Positions 10,175-17,391 of a stretch of 32,392 bases of DNA are shown here, one piece after another. Both the position numbers and the translations under genes were made by a program. The stretch is taken from positions 1-32,392 of the IMG/VR virus record IMGVR_UViG_3300037129_000027, one strand, 5' to 3'. Under the pieces are notes generated by a model. That model saw nothing but the letters and a program-made list of their open reading frames with translations. It was not told where the DNA came from and did not search any database. The stretch comes from a virus. Every line of letters begins with the position of its first letter. Within the stretch, counting starts at the first letter, position 1.

Positions 10175-11749
10175 TTATTTCTCCGTTGAAATATCACAAA
10201 CAGCAGCAATAAGAACGGCCTTGTTGGGGTCGCTTAGTGTTACCTTAAAAATTCTATCTCTTGACATTCCCATGCGCGTCCACTTTGCGCGGGAAATATA
10301 TTCACCAACCGCCCCCAAAGAAACCCAATCTTCATCCGACCAATTAGCTCCGCCATCATTTGACCACTGAAGCATTATCATAGGAACAATACCTTGTGAA
10401 ATAGGGCTTGTTGGGTTTGCAAGCCCTACACCGCGCTCAATATCTATTTCTACACCATTGAAATACATACGCTTTCGGTCTGCATGAATATGAGAACCCA
10501 CTCGAACGCGCCTTACTATTTCCCCATTGTCGGTAAAATCATCATAGGACAATTCGTAAATATTTCCATTCTGATAATCTCCGACGTAATTCTTGCCATT
10601 AAAAAAGCATGCACAATTTACACGAAACCTATCCATTGTTCCTTTTTCAATATTCCAAGCTCCGCGTTCATGCCAAAGACCCGTGGTCAAATCAAAGCAA
10701 AGAGTTCTATTACCCTCAGTAAACGTGAGAATATAAAAATTATGTCCACCCTGAGTATAACAAAACCCGACCGCATCTTGGATATTTGGTAAGTTCTCAA
10801 TAATAAAATCAATTGAAGGAGTGCTTATTTTTTGCGGTTGATAGTTGGTTGAAGTCCACACTTGACCATGCCCCTGAGCGCTCGATCCAAGCCATAAGAT
10901 ATTTGCACCATTAACCGCAATTGAATTAGGCGCAATAGTTCCATTATTGAATAGTGCTCCATGAATGCGCTGATAAATACCCGGCGTTGTTCCAGTGTCA
11001 TAATGTACCTCCGTGCTTTGGTCACCCAATAGCCAAAGTTCATTATTAATTGTGGCGAGTCCGCTTATACCGTCCGGCGAACCTTCAGCAGAAAAAATGT
11101 TTGAAGGATCCCAATGAAAACCGTCATATATTTCCGATATACGATAAACTTGAGAACCTAATTGATTTACCACAAACCTACCATTAATAAAAACCACGTG
11201 CGAACAGGGCACAAACTCGCCCGGATAATCAATAGGATTATTATTTGCGTCAACAATACCCGTCATCGATGAAACAAATATCCCACCGTCAATTTTCTTG
11301 AGCGTGTTCGTTGTTAAATTGAACATATATCCGTTGAATCCATCAACAAGAATCATTCCAAGCCCTTTGCGTTGTCCGGAATCAGAACCATCAGAATTAA
11401 GTATTATGCCGTCATTCCCTGGCCCATTGTCGGCAAAATTCACACGCGAAGTATATTTGCCGTCTAATGTTCCACGTTCGTATATTTTCCCGAATGCGGA
11501 AACCTCATAAAGAATGCTACCCGCAACACAAAAAAACCTGTCGTTACTTGTGGTATAAATTCCACGAACCGGTTTTTTGTTTGGCAGAGAAACAAAAAGC
11601 TTAAGCCCCGGCGTAGGGTAAAGAACCAATGACGATTTTGCTTGCTCGTTTGGATTGTAAACTTCGGGATACCAATTCACGCACTCTTGGGCATTAACGC
11701 CACGTGAGCGAGATTGATACGTACCGTTTAAAAATCCAATATTAGGCAT
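10175..11749 (-). CDS. P22 gp10-like packaged-DNA stabilisation protein (tail hub)
   Basis: 524 residues from the ATG at 11749, which overlaps the TAA stop of the gene before it in TAATG. A TTG two codons earlier is possible but less likely. The N-terminus GTYQSRSRGVNAQECVNWYPE followed by LYPTPGLKLF is the signature of the gp10-like stabilisation family: 'RS..vnaq.cvN.ypE...lyptPGl'. The body is a beta-rich, propeller-like repeat with Trp/Asp strands. In P22, gp10 sits under the gp4 ring, closes the portal after packaging and takes part in spike attachment. The one-base overlap with the gp4-like gene and the shared gene order with P22 support this. Confidence 0.85.
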   Translation of the reverse strand: MPNIGFLNGTYQSRSRGVNAQECVNWYPEVYNPNEQAKSSLVLYPTPGLKLFVSLPNKKPVRGIYTTSNDRFFCVAGSILYEVSAFGKIYERGTLDGKYTSRVNFADNGPGNDGIILNSDGSDSGQRKGLGMILVDGFNGYMFNLTTNTLKKIDGGIFVSSMTGIVDANNNPIDYPGEFVPCSHVVFINGRFVVNQLGSQVYRISEIYDGFHWDPSNIFSAEGSPDGISGLATINNELWLLGDQSTEVHYDTGTTPGIYQRIHGALFNNGTIAPNSIAVNGANILWLGSSAQGHGQVWTSTNYQPQKISTPSIDFIIENLPNIQDAVGFCYTQGGHNFYILTFTEGNRTLCFDLTTGLWHERGAWNIEKGTMDRFRVNCACFFNGKNYVGDYQNGNIYELSYDDFTDNGEIVRRVRVGSHIHADRKRMYFNGVEIDIERGVGLANPTSPISQGIVPMIMLQWSNDGGANWSDEDWVSLGAVGEYISRAKWTRMGMSRDRIFKVTLSDPNKAVLIAAVCDISTEK

Positions 11750-12822
11750 TACCAATTCCGATCAGAATAAATATTATACCCGCGCCGATTCATAAGCGCC
11801 GAATCACAATCCAACTGCCGAGGTTCGTAGTTATTAATCTGAATGTCATGCTTTGCTTTTAAAAGCAGCATACTAATTTGAGACGAATCCTTGCCAAATT
11901 CGGGAGCCATTTTTTCAGCCAACCCAAGCGCAAGCGCGTCTTTATAACCCGGAGGCAAGCAAACAATATCCTGCATGCCTGTAAACTTCTTTAATTGTTT
12001 CCATTGACTTAATTCAATGATGTACGCTTTATTGGGAACGGGCCAAAGATCAATCGTACCATAAGGCCACGAATGCACAAAATGAATATACCGCGGATAA
12101 CTTGATTGAACAGCCTTTTGGAAGATTTCTTGATATCGATCATTGGGAATTATTTCAAGTTTCCAATCATTATTATATCCGGGAGTAATGTCACGAACAA
12201 AACCGCCAGTTATACGAATCGGATTTGAGGTGAAGAAATCGCAATCCTGAGAATCAGGCCCGATTTTATAAGTTTGTTGGCCAGCAACAAGTGTAAACGT
12301 TTCGTTTAAAATCTGGTAAACAAGAAGCCGATCATTCGACCATTCGTCTACCATCCAATTAAGGATTTGAAGGAAATCCGCAGCTTGTTTTGCCGAAGGC
12401 GTTTCCCCGGCTTCAATTGCCTGTAATAATCGCAATGCGCGTTTAATAATATCAAGAACCACAGTATTTGGAAGCGTTGAACCGTCATTGCAAACGTTTT
12501 TAGGAGCGTCAAAAACATCGATTACAGCCGTCCCGCTTACGCCACCATAAGAAGCGGTTACCACAAACGAACCATTACCCGTATTTTCAGCAGTGAACAA
12601 TCCGGTTTGTGTTATCGTTCCACCGCCAGAAACCGACCAAACAAAAACGGGTTCAGGCTTATAATCTTGACCTGATTGATCTTTTGCATAAGCAGTAAAT
12701 TGAAGGGTTCCATAATTTTTAACCGAAGCGGAACCCGGAATGACCTCAATTTTAGTAAGAATTTGAGGGTAATCTTTATAATAACTTTTCCCATAAGGGA
12801 AGTTTTTACCGTAGTTTGCCAT
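11749..12822 (-). CDS. P22 gp4-like head-tail adaptor with N-terminal Big_2 (Ig-like) domain
   Basis: 357 residues, about twice the size of P22 gp4. Residues 18-105 are a bacterial Ig-like group 2 domain: LTKIEVIPGSASVKNYGTLQ, VFVWSVSGGGTITQTGLFTA, then GSFVVTASYGGVSGTAVIDV. Residues 115-357 match the gp4 tail-accessory pattern: VVLDIIKRALRLLQAIEAGE, QAADFLQILNWMVDEWSND, IDLWPVP and LALGLAEKMAPEFGKD. In P22 this protein forms a dodecameric ring below the portal. The Ig-like domain is probably displayed outside the ring. An AGGG ribosome site is present. It starts the adaptor-gp10 pair through a TAATG junction. Confidence 0.85.
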   Translation of the reverse strand: MANYGKNFPYGKSYYKDYPQILTKIEVIPGSASVKNYGTLQFTAYAKDQSGQDYKPEPVFVWSVSGGGTITQTGLFTAENTGNGSFVVTASYGGVSGTAVIDVFDAPKNVCNDGSTLPNTVVLDIIKRALRLLQAIEAGETPSAKQAADFLQILNWMVDEWSNDRLLVYQILNETFTLVAGQQTYKIGPDSQDCDFFTSNPIRITGGFVRDITPGYNNDWKLEIIPNDRYQEIFQKAVQSSYPRYIHFVHSWPYGTIDLWPVPNKAYIIELSQWKQLKKFTGMQDIVCLPPGYKDALALGLAEKMAPEFGKDSSQISMLLLKAKHDIQINNYEPRQLDCDSALMNRRGYNIYSDRNW

Positions 12823-12849
12823 AAATTATACCCTATCCTATACTAATAA

Positions 12850-13350
12850 TCAAATTTCTTTAATACGCTGTATATTGTCAAGAATTACAATTTTGTACCC
12901 AAAACTTTCAACTGCCGATTTATAACGCATGCAACAACAACCACCATATTCGCCCCCGTCATAATCAAGCATTGGCATTTTTGATAAAATTTCAGTTCTC
13001 CACATTGTACTTGCTATGCGCAAATAATTAATATTAGGTTTTCCAGTATTTCCCCAAAACAAACAAACAGCTGCCACATTGTTATTATCATTTAAAACTT
13101 TTTTTTGACATTCGAAATTATCAACATATAAATGCTTAATGTCAGAATCGTTTACAACGCAATATTTTTCATTCAAGTCAACACCCTTGACAATTTTATC
13201 GCGTCCTTCAAATTCTCCCTTTCGTTTGCACGAAGAAACCGGAGTATTCCAAACCAGTTCAATGTCTGTCTTTACGGTTTGATTGAGAATGCTTTTTTCA
13301 ACCCTTGCGTCAAGAGCATCAATTATCGCAATTGGGATATAAGTTTTCAT
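12850..13350 (-). CDS. Small glycosyltransferase-like (GT-A type) protein
   Basis: 166 residues from the ATG at 13350, which overlaps the previous stop as ATGA. A TTG start ten codons earlier would overlap more. The layout recalls a short GT-A glycosyltransferase: a start strand (KTYIPIAIIDALD), a nucleotide-sugar strand ending in a DxD-like motif (YCVVNDSDIKHLY, about residue 71-83), then a Trp-Arg acceptor-like block (ASTMWRTEILSKM) and a Gly-rich segment with three cysteines in a row (DYDGGEYGGCCCM). The likeness is of pattern only, so the function is tentative. It is one of two such genes inside the virion cluster; the other is at 14219-14920. Confidence 0.45.
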   Translation of the reverse strand: MKTYIPIAIIDALDARVEKSILNQTVKTDIELVWNTPVSSCKRKGEFEGRDKIVKGVDLNEKYCVVNDSDIKHLYVDNFECQKKVLNDNNNVAAVCLFWGNTGKPNINYLRIASTMWRTEILSKMPMLDYDGGEYGGCCCMRYKSAVESFGYKIVILDNIQRIKEI

Positions 13351-13934
13351 CCTTCTTGCATCAAACTCATCATGCGCCAATCACCATTGTCATACATCAT
13401 TATTGCTTGAACAGGCCCCGGACAATCAGAAATACGGTGTCCCTCAATAGCAAGCGTCCAAGTGTTTGCATAATTGTTTACATAAAAAAGCATACCCTCA
13501 ATAGGGTTTGAAAGCGATACTGTTAATGTTCCTGATCCGGTTGTATTTGACGGCCTCCATGAAAAGCGATTATAAATAGAACAATTAACCGATTCGGTAT
13601 TTTGACCAGCTGCACCGGTTTTAGTGCTGATAAACGGGCCGCTTATAATGACGGGGCCATTACAACCTAAAGATTTTTGGGCATTAATAGGGCCGTTTGC
13701 AACAAGAATAATATCAGTAGCGGTTAAAACAGTATTGTTATCGCCCTGAAGCACCATTGTTTTTGCTTGATTATAAAGAGCTAAATGTTTATGTCCACCA
13801 ACATCCTTCACCCCACCGACAGCATCAGAAACAAGGCAATTCTCAATATCCTGAAAATGTTGAACCTCAAGCGGATCCCAACCCGATGTTTCGCTTCCAT
13901 CATTACCAGTAAATCCCTTGTTAGTATACGACAT
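13347..13934 (-). CDS. Virion-associated protein of unknown family
   Basis: 195 residues. It contains a collar-like histidine block (GGVKDVGGHKHLALYN, about 40-56), then a Thr/Ser/Gly-rich beta region with TGSGTLTVSLSNPIEG and a C-terminal WRMMSLMQEG. No Cys cluster or enzyme motif is seen. The composition is like phage surface fibres or decoration proteins. It lies between two glycosyltransferase-like genes, so it is a possible substrate for them (inference). The start has a strong GAAAGGAAA site eight bases upstream. The 3' end overlaps the next gene by four bases. Confidence 0.55.
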   Translation of the reverse strand: MSYTNKGFTGNDGSETSGWDPLEVQHFQDIENCLVSDAVGGVKDVGGHKHLALYNQAKTMVLQGDNNTVLTATDIILVANGPINAQKSLGCNGPVIISGPFISTKTGAAGQNTESVNCSIYNRFSWRPSNTTGSGTLTVSLSNPIEGMLFYVNNYANTWTLAIEGHRISDCPGPVQAIMMYDNGDWRMMSLMQEG

Positions 13935-13936
13935 AA

Positions 13937-14218
13937 TTAATTTCCTTTCACCGGTCTTCCGGGCTTTCTTTTTTCGGGTATATTTGCAGAAGTCCCAATA
14001 GGAACTTCGTTCTTCTCAAAATCAGTTGTTGGCGCATTGAATGGCACCAAATCAGGAACTTCTTTTACGCTTGGCGCGATTATTTGGCCGCGCAATATTT
14101 CTTGTTCTTCATGCGCATTACGGGCGGTTTTCCATACCAATTTATCCGAATCCAAATAAACTACTTTCGGGTAATCGTGGAAAATATGCTCTTTACCATT
14201 AATCATTTCTCGGCGCAT
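13937..14218 (-). CDS. Small protein with C-terminal AT-hook-like motif
   Basis: 93 residues, starting directly after the TAA of the glycosyltransferase gene, with GGAGAG upstream. The C-terminus EKRKPGRPVKGN holds a KRKPGRPVK core that matches the AT-hook pattern (basic-basic-x-GRP-basic), which binds the minor groove of AT-rich DNA. The rest is charged (DYPKVVYLDSDKLVWKTARN) with a Pro-rich middle. In the virion cluster it could be a small head protein that touches packaged DNA, but AT-hook matches also occur by chance in short basic tails. Family unknown. Confidence 0.5.
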   Translation of the reverse strand: MRREMINGKEHIFHDYPKVVYLDSDKLVWKTARNAHEEQEILRGQIIAPSVKEVPDLVPFNAPTTDFEKNEVPIGTSANIPEKRKPGRPVKGN

Positions 14219-14920
14219 TTATTTGCTCTCCGGTTGAGGTTGAGACAATAAAAATTCGTGATAATTTCCAATGTAGGCCTTTTGGCCTATGTGGGCAAGA
14301 TTAATTCTTGGTTCAATCCAAATTTCACCACCAATATTAAGCCACCGGCGACAAAAAGAAACGTCTTCGCCTATATGTTGCCCGTTTCTGAAAGCCGCTT
14401 CAAAAAACAATTGACACTTATTATTTATAAAACTTTGACTCGAATCGGAATTTTCATAAGTCAAGTTTGAATATTCCACTTTAAAGCGTTCAAGACATTT
14501 TCTGGTTATTTTTAAAAACCCCACGGGCACAAAAGATGCGCCGATAAGTCCATTCTCGTTAACAATCGCAGTACCGTTCTCTTTATTGTTTATCAACACA
14601 GGATAACTTTCCCATGAATTTTTCATAGGATAAGCACCACCCACAACATCGTAAGGAGCATTTAAAAGCGCTTCAATCCCATAAGAAGGCCAAGCCATGT
14701 CCGAATCTATAAAGATCAAGTCTGTTCCATCACCTTCGAGAAATTTATTACAAATCGTATTACGGGCGCGATCAACGTAAGAATCTCCCGACAATTCATA
14801 AAAGTCCCAATCAATACCAAGTTCAGACAACCGCTTTACCGTCTTCACTAAACTTGTTACGTATGGCGAAAACGCATTCATCGAATAAAAAGGAGTTGCT
14901 ATAATTACTTTTTGTTTCAT
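14219..14920 (-). CDS. GT-A family glycosyltransferase (phage type)
   Basis: 233 residues. The N-terminus KVIIATPFYSMNAFSPYVTS is the nucleotide-binding strand-loop of GT2-like enzymes. DLIFIDSDMAWPSYGIEALL (about residues 88-107) holds the DxD metal motif. The C-terminus has GEDVSFCRRWLNIGGEIWIE and INLAHIGQKAYIGNYHEFL, the acidic catalytic block and conserved His region of phage glycosyltransferases. The enzyme should transfer a sugar from a nucleotide donor. Targets could be a virion protein or host surface glycan; its place inside the head-tail cluster favours a virion protein (inference). No clear ribosome site precedes ATG: a hairpin (14930-14949) lies there instead, which may hold down its expression. 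Confidence 0.75.
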   Translation of the reverse strand: MKQKVIIATPFYSMNAFSPYVTSLVKTVKRLSELGIDWDFYELSGDSYVDRARNTICNKFLEGDGTDLIFIDSDMAWPSYGIEALLNAPYDVVGGAYPMKNSWESYPVLINNKENGTAIVNENGLIGASFVPVGFLKITRKCLERFKVEYSNLTYENSDSSQSFINNKCQLFFEAAFRNGQHIGEDVSFCRRWLNIGGEIWIEPRINLAHIGQKAYIGNYHEFLLSQPQPESK

Positions 14921-14929
14921 AATTAAGAA

Positions 14930-14949
14930 GCGGGGAAGTTAATCCCCGC
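14930..14949 (-). terminator. Hairpin after the decoration-protein gene
   Basis: A perfect 7-bp inverted repeat, GCGGGGA with loop of six and TCCCCGC, lies between the stop at 14963 and the ATG at 14920. On the minus strand it is followed by TTCTTAATT, a weak U tract, so it is probably a partial terminator or a 3'-end stabiliser. It would limit read-through from the strongly expressed coat and decoration genes into the glycosyltransferase. Confidence 0.55.
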
Positions 14950-14962
14950 TCACTTTCTTCGA

Positions 14963-15193
14963 TTAAGAAGCCGCCGTAAAACCTTGGTTTTGAACAACTG
15001 TAAGTAAAGAATTCAGAGCCGTCGCAATACTGGTAGTTGTCGCCGTTGAAGCGGTCAACTGTGCAATATTCGCAGCCTGGACAACGGGAGTAACCCCGTA
15101 ATGACTGATTTTTGCCGTCGCACTTCCTCCAAAGGTCGATCCGCTCGGAGCGCCTTCACCAATCTGTTCGATATTGTTTCCACCCACTGCCAT
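14963..15193 (-). CDS. Head fibre / decoration protein
   Basis: 76 residues, no Cys. The block ATAKISHYGVTPVVQAANIA followed by a C-terminal helix (TSIATALNSLLTVVQNQGF) matches the end domain of phage head-fibre or decoration proteins ('is.fGatPvvQ...al..l...l...Gl'), which trimerise on the capsid. This version holds only that domain with a short Gly-rich lead, so no long fibre shaft is present. It sits directly downstream of the coat gene with an AAAGGAATT ribosome site, as expected for a high-copy capsid protein. Confidence 0.7.
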   Translation of the reverse strand: MAVGGNNIEQIGEGAPSGSTFGGSATAKISHYGVTPVVQAANIAQLTASTATTTSIATALNSLLTVVQNQGFTAAS

Positions 15194-15220
15194 GATAAAT
15201 TCCTTTCAAAAATTGTTAAG

Positions 15221-15251
15221 CAAAAGAAAAGCAGGGCGGCGCAAACCGCCC
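15221..15251 (-). terminator. Terminator/attenuator downstream of the coat gene
   Basis: Right after the coat stop codon the minus strand reads GGGCGG, a six-base loop, CCGCCC and then TGCTTTTCTTTTG. The perfect 6-bp GC stem followed by a T-rich tract is a good intrinsic terminator. The decoration gene lies 28 bases further, so partial read-through is likely and would set the ratio between coat and decoration protein. Confidence 0.7.
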
Positions 15252-15259
15252 ACACTTAT

Positions 15260-16501
15260 TTACTTGCCGATAACGCGGCAAGCCAACTGCGCATACTGAG
15301 TTAACCATCCGTAAAGTACATCGATACGAGCAACAAGGTTGTCATTGTTGATATCATATTGACGCACAAGCCGCAACGAAATTCCATCATGAACCTGTCG
15401 CTCTGCCATATCCACACCACGGGGGAGGATCAAGTCCGCAGTAGCAAGAGCAAAAGCGTCTTTGTGGAAAACAAGGTTATGCGGATATGAAGTTGATGCA
15501 ACACCGATAAATGTAAGTACCGCACTACCATCCGGCACATTGGTCACTGTTTGAGTCGCGCCCGAAGTAATAATTGACGGGGAAATCGTCAGAGTAACCG
15601 CCGAACTTGCACCCGTAGCCGCAGCCGTTACAACAAATTTCTGAGTTGTTCCAGTGTCTTTCTTCGTTTCCCAGTTTACCGTATTTACCGGCGTGCCAGA
15701 GGAAAAGTAAAACACGTCACCAGCCGCAAAAGTCCAGCCCGTGGTCGTCGCGCATGTAATCTGTGTTCCGTCAGCAGAAACAGAGGTGTAGGTCGTTCCG
15801 CTTCCGATAACGCGAGAGCCAGTAGTGAACCGCGCAACACTCTGATCCATTTTAAAATCCATGCCAAGCGCTTGTCCGATAGTCCCATTTTCGTACTGGC
15901 GACCGATTGCGCTTTGCGGATTAAACAACCCGGAAAGACCGGCAACCGAAGAAGCCTGAGCAAAAGGACTAAGAACAGCAGTGCGTTCGCTTTCAGGGCA
16001 GGCATAATTGCTCAGGGTCGCCGAAGCGTTGAGAAACACATCCGGAGCTTTTGCATCGCCTGAAGAAGCGCCACCGGGATCGGTTCCGGCCACACCCACA
16101 AGATTGTAAATGTTTGCAGCAAGCTGCAAACCATCATAATCAATTGTCGAAGCCAGTAAAAGCATTGCAGGCCGAACATAACGATCAGAGAATTCATCGA
16201 TGGACAGTGAAAGATCAGCCGTCGAAAACCGCATATCAACATGCTTTTGAGTCGATACGGTTAATGTGGCATAGTCTTCAACGGTATCCTGAACAGCAAG
16301 AGCGGGGCCGGTTGAAACCGTATAGCGATTTGGCTTACGGATTCTGAGCGAAGGCCCAATTTTCCCAGACGGAGACGCGCCACTATTGGCGAAAGAATCG
16401 TCATACGACCGAGTAACCGCAGCAGCAAACTTAATGCTGTTATGCAGCACCCTAAGTGCTTCCTTGGTTATAATTGTTGAGGTTAAAATCGTATTAGCCA
16501 T
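15260..16501 (-). CDS. Major capsid protein, P22 coat (gp5) type
   Basis: 413 residues. The N-terminus MANTILTSTIITKEALRVLH, then VTRSYDDSFANSGASPSGKIG, SLRIRKPNRYTVSTGPAL and VEDYATLTVSTQKHVDMRFS follow the P22 gp5 coat pattern closely. DEFSDRYVRPAMLLLASTID is also typical of that family. An insertion region with Ser/Thr-rich strands (about 210-310) matches the place of the P22 I-domain. The length is close to P22 gp5 (430). It builds the icosahedral head with the scaffold and portal encoded next to it. A GAAAGGA site precedes the ATG. Confidence 0.93.
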   Translation of the reverse strand: MANTILTSTIITKEALRVLHNSIKFAAAVTRSYDDSFANSGASPSGKIGPSLRIRKPNRYTVSTGPALAVQDTVEDYATLTVSTQKHVDMRFSTADLSLSIDEFSDRYVRPAMLLLASTIDYDGLQLAANIYNLVGVAGTDPGGASSGDAKAPDVFLNASATLSNYACPESERTAVLSPFAQASSVAGLSGLFNPQSAIGRQYENGTIGQALGMDFKMDQSVARFTTGSRVIGSGTTYTSVSADGTQITCATTTGWTFAAGDVFYFSSGTPVNTVNWETKKDTGTTQKFVVTAAATGASSAVTLTISPSIITSGATQTVTNVPDGSAVLTFIGVASTSYPHNLVFHKDAFALATADLILPRGVDMAERQVHDGISLRLVRQYDINNDNLVARIDVLYGWLTQYAQLACRVIGK

Positions 16502-16554
16502 GATCTAAAATCCTTTCAAGTGTTTTATCCCCCAGCCGTTTTCAAAGCGGGGAA

Positions 16555-17391
16555 TTAGAATTGTTTACCTAACTTTTTTCTTTGTTCATTCCGACGCTTC
16601 ATGAATTCATCAATAGGCACTTTGTCAATATCGGTTTCAACAATAACGCCGTCGCTTTTCACGGGTTTGATCGGAGCCGGAGCGCCCGACACTCTTGGCG
16701 CAACTTTAGGAGCCGGAGCGCTGGCCTTCTTCGCGGTTATTTCCGCTTCGATCCGTGCTTCGATTCTTCCAAGTTCCGCAGCCGCCCGAGCTGGAGCCAT
16801 GGTCATTAACCGTTGTGCATCTTCAGGATGCTTGCAGAAATGATATGCTAAGTCCGGCCCATACTCAGACATCCCGATACCGTCCGCAACAATTTGCGGA
16901 ACAACGATATTTGACGCATCTTCCATAACCTCATCAAAATCAGGAACACTAACCTTTAATTCGTCTACTCGCTGCTTGTAGCTTTTTTCAGCAGCGGCCC
17001 GTTGTGAATTTTGAGCTAATTTCCCTTCAACTTGAGGTATAGCCTGTTGAATACCGAAATCAATTCTTGCCTGAATAAAATCTTCGTCGGATTCAAAACT
17101 TTCTCGTTTCGGCGCTTCAACTTTAACCGGTGCAGGATTTTTCGCTACACCAAACTGTTTTTTGAGCGCCAAATTTTCCGCTTCGAGTTGCGCGGCTTTA
17201 TCCATGAACTTTTTTAATCGTCGCGCTTCATGGTTCTCCTTCGGAGGTTCAATAACCGGCTCAACGGGCGCAGGATTAGCAGGATCAACAACAACTGCCG
17301 GAGCGCCATCGACCGAGGATTCAACAACCGGAGGAACCGCAACACCGTCAACAGGTTGTATAATTGTCTCTGTTGAAATTTCATTTTCCAT
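16555..17391 (-). CDS. Scaffolding protein
   Basis: 278 residues, very acidic and Pro/Val/Ala-rich at the start, then a coiled coil (EARRLKKFMDKAAQLEAENL, about 55-78). A helical middle follows (SFESDEDFIQARIDFGIQQ; YKQRVDELKVSVPDFDEVME). The C-terminus is a basic helix (DEFMKRRNEQRKKLGKQF), which is how P22-type scaffolds bind the coat. The gene lies between portal and coat, as in P22. Its ATG overlaps the portal stop in TAATG. It acts inside the procapsid and leaves before or during DNA packaging. Confidence 0.85.
   Translation of the reverse strand: MENEISTETIIQPVDGVAVPPVVESSVDGAPAVVVDPANPAPVEPVIEPPKENHEARRLKKFMDKAAQLEAENLALKKQFGVAKNPAPVKVEAPKRESFESDEDFIQARIDFGIQQAIPQVEGKLAQNSQRAAAEKSYKQRVDELKVSVPDFDEVMEDASNIVVPQIVADGIGMSEYGPDLAYHFCKHPEDAQRLMTMAPARAAAELGRIEARIEAEITAKKASAPAPKVAPRVSGAPAPIKPVKSDGVIVETDIDKVPIDEFMKRRNEQRKKLGKQF

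Noticed and set aside
16510-16556. Hairpin between scaffold and coat genes as a terminator
   Set aside because: The stem (CCCCGC with GC and GGGG) has a bulge and no T tract; read-through to the coat gene is expected, so it was not listed.
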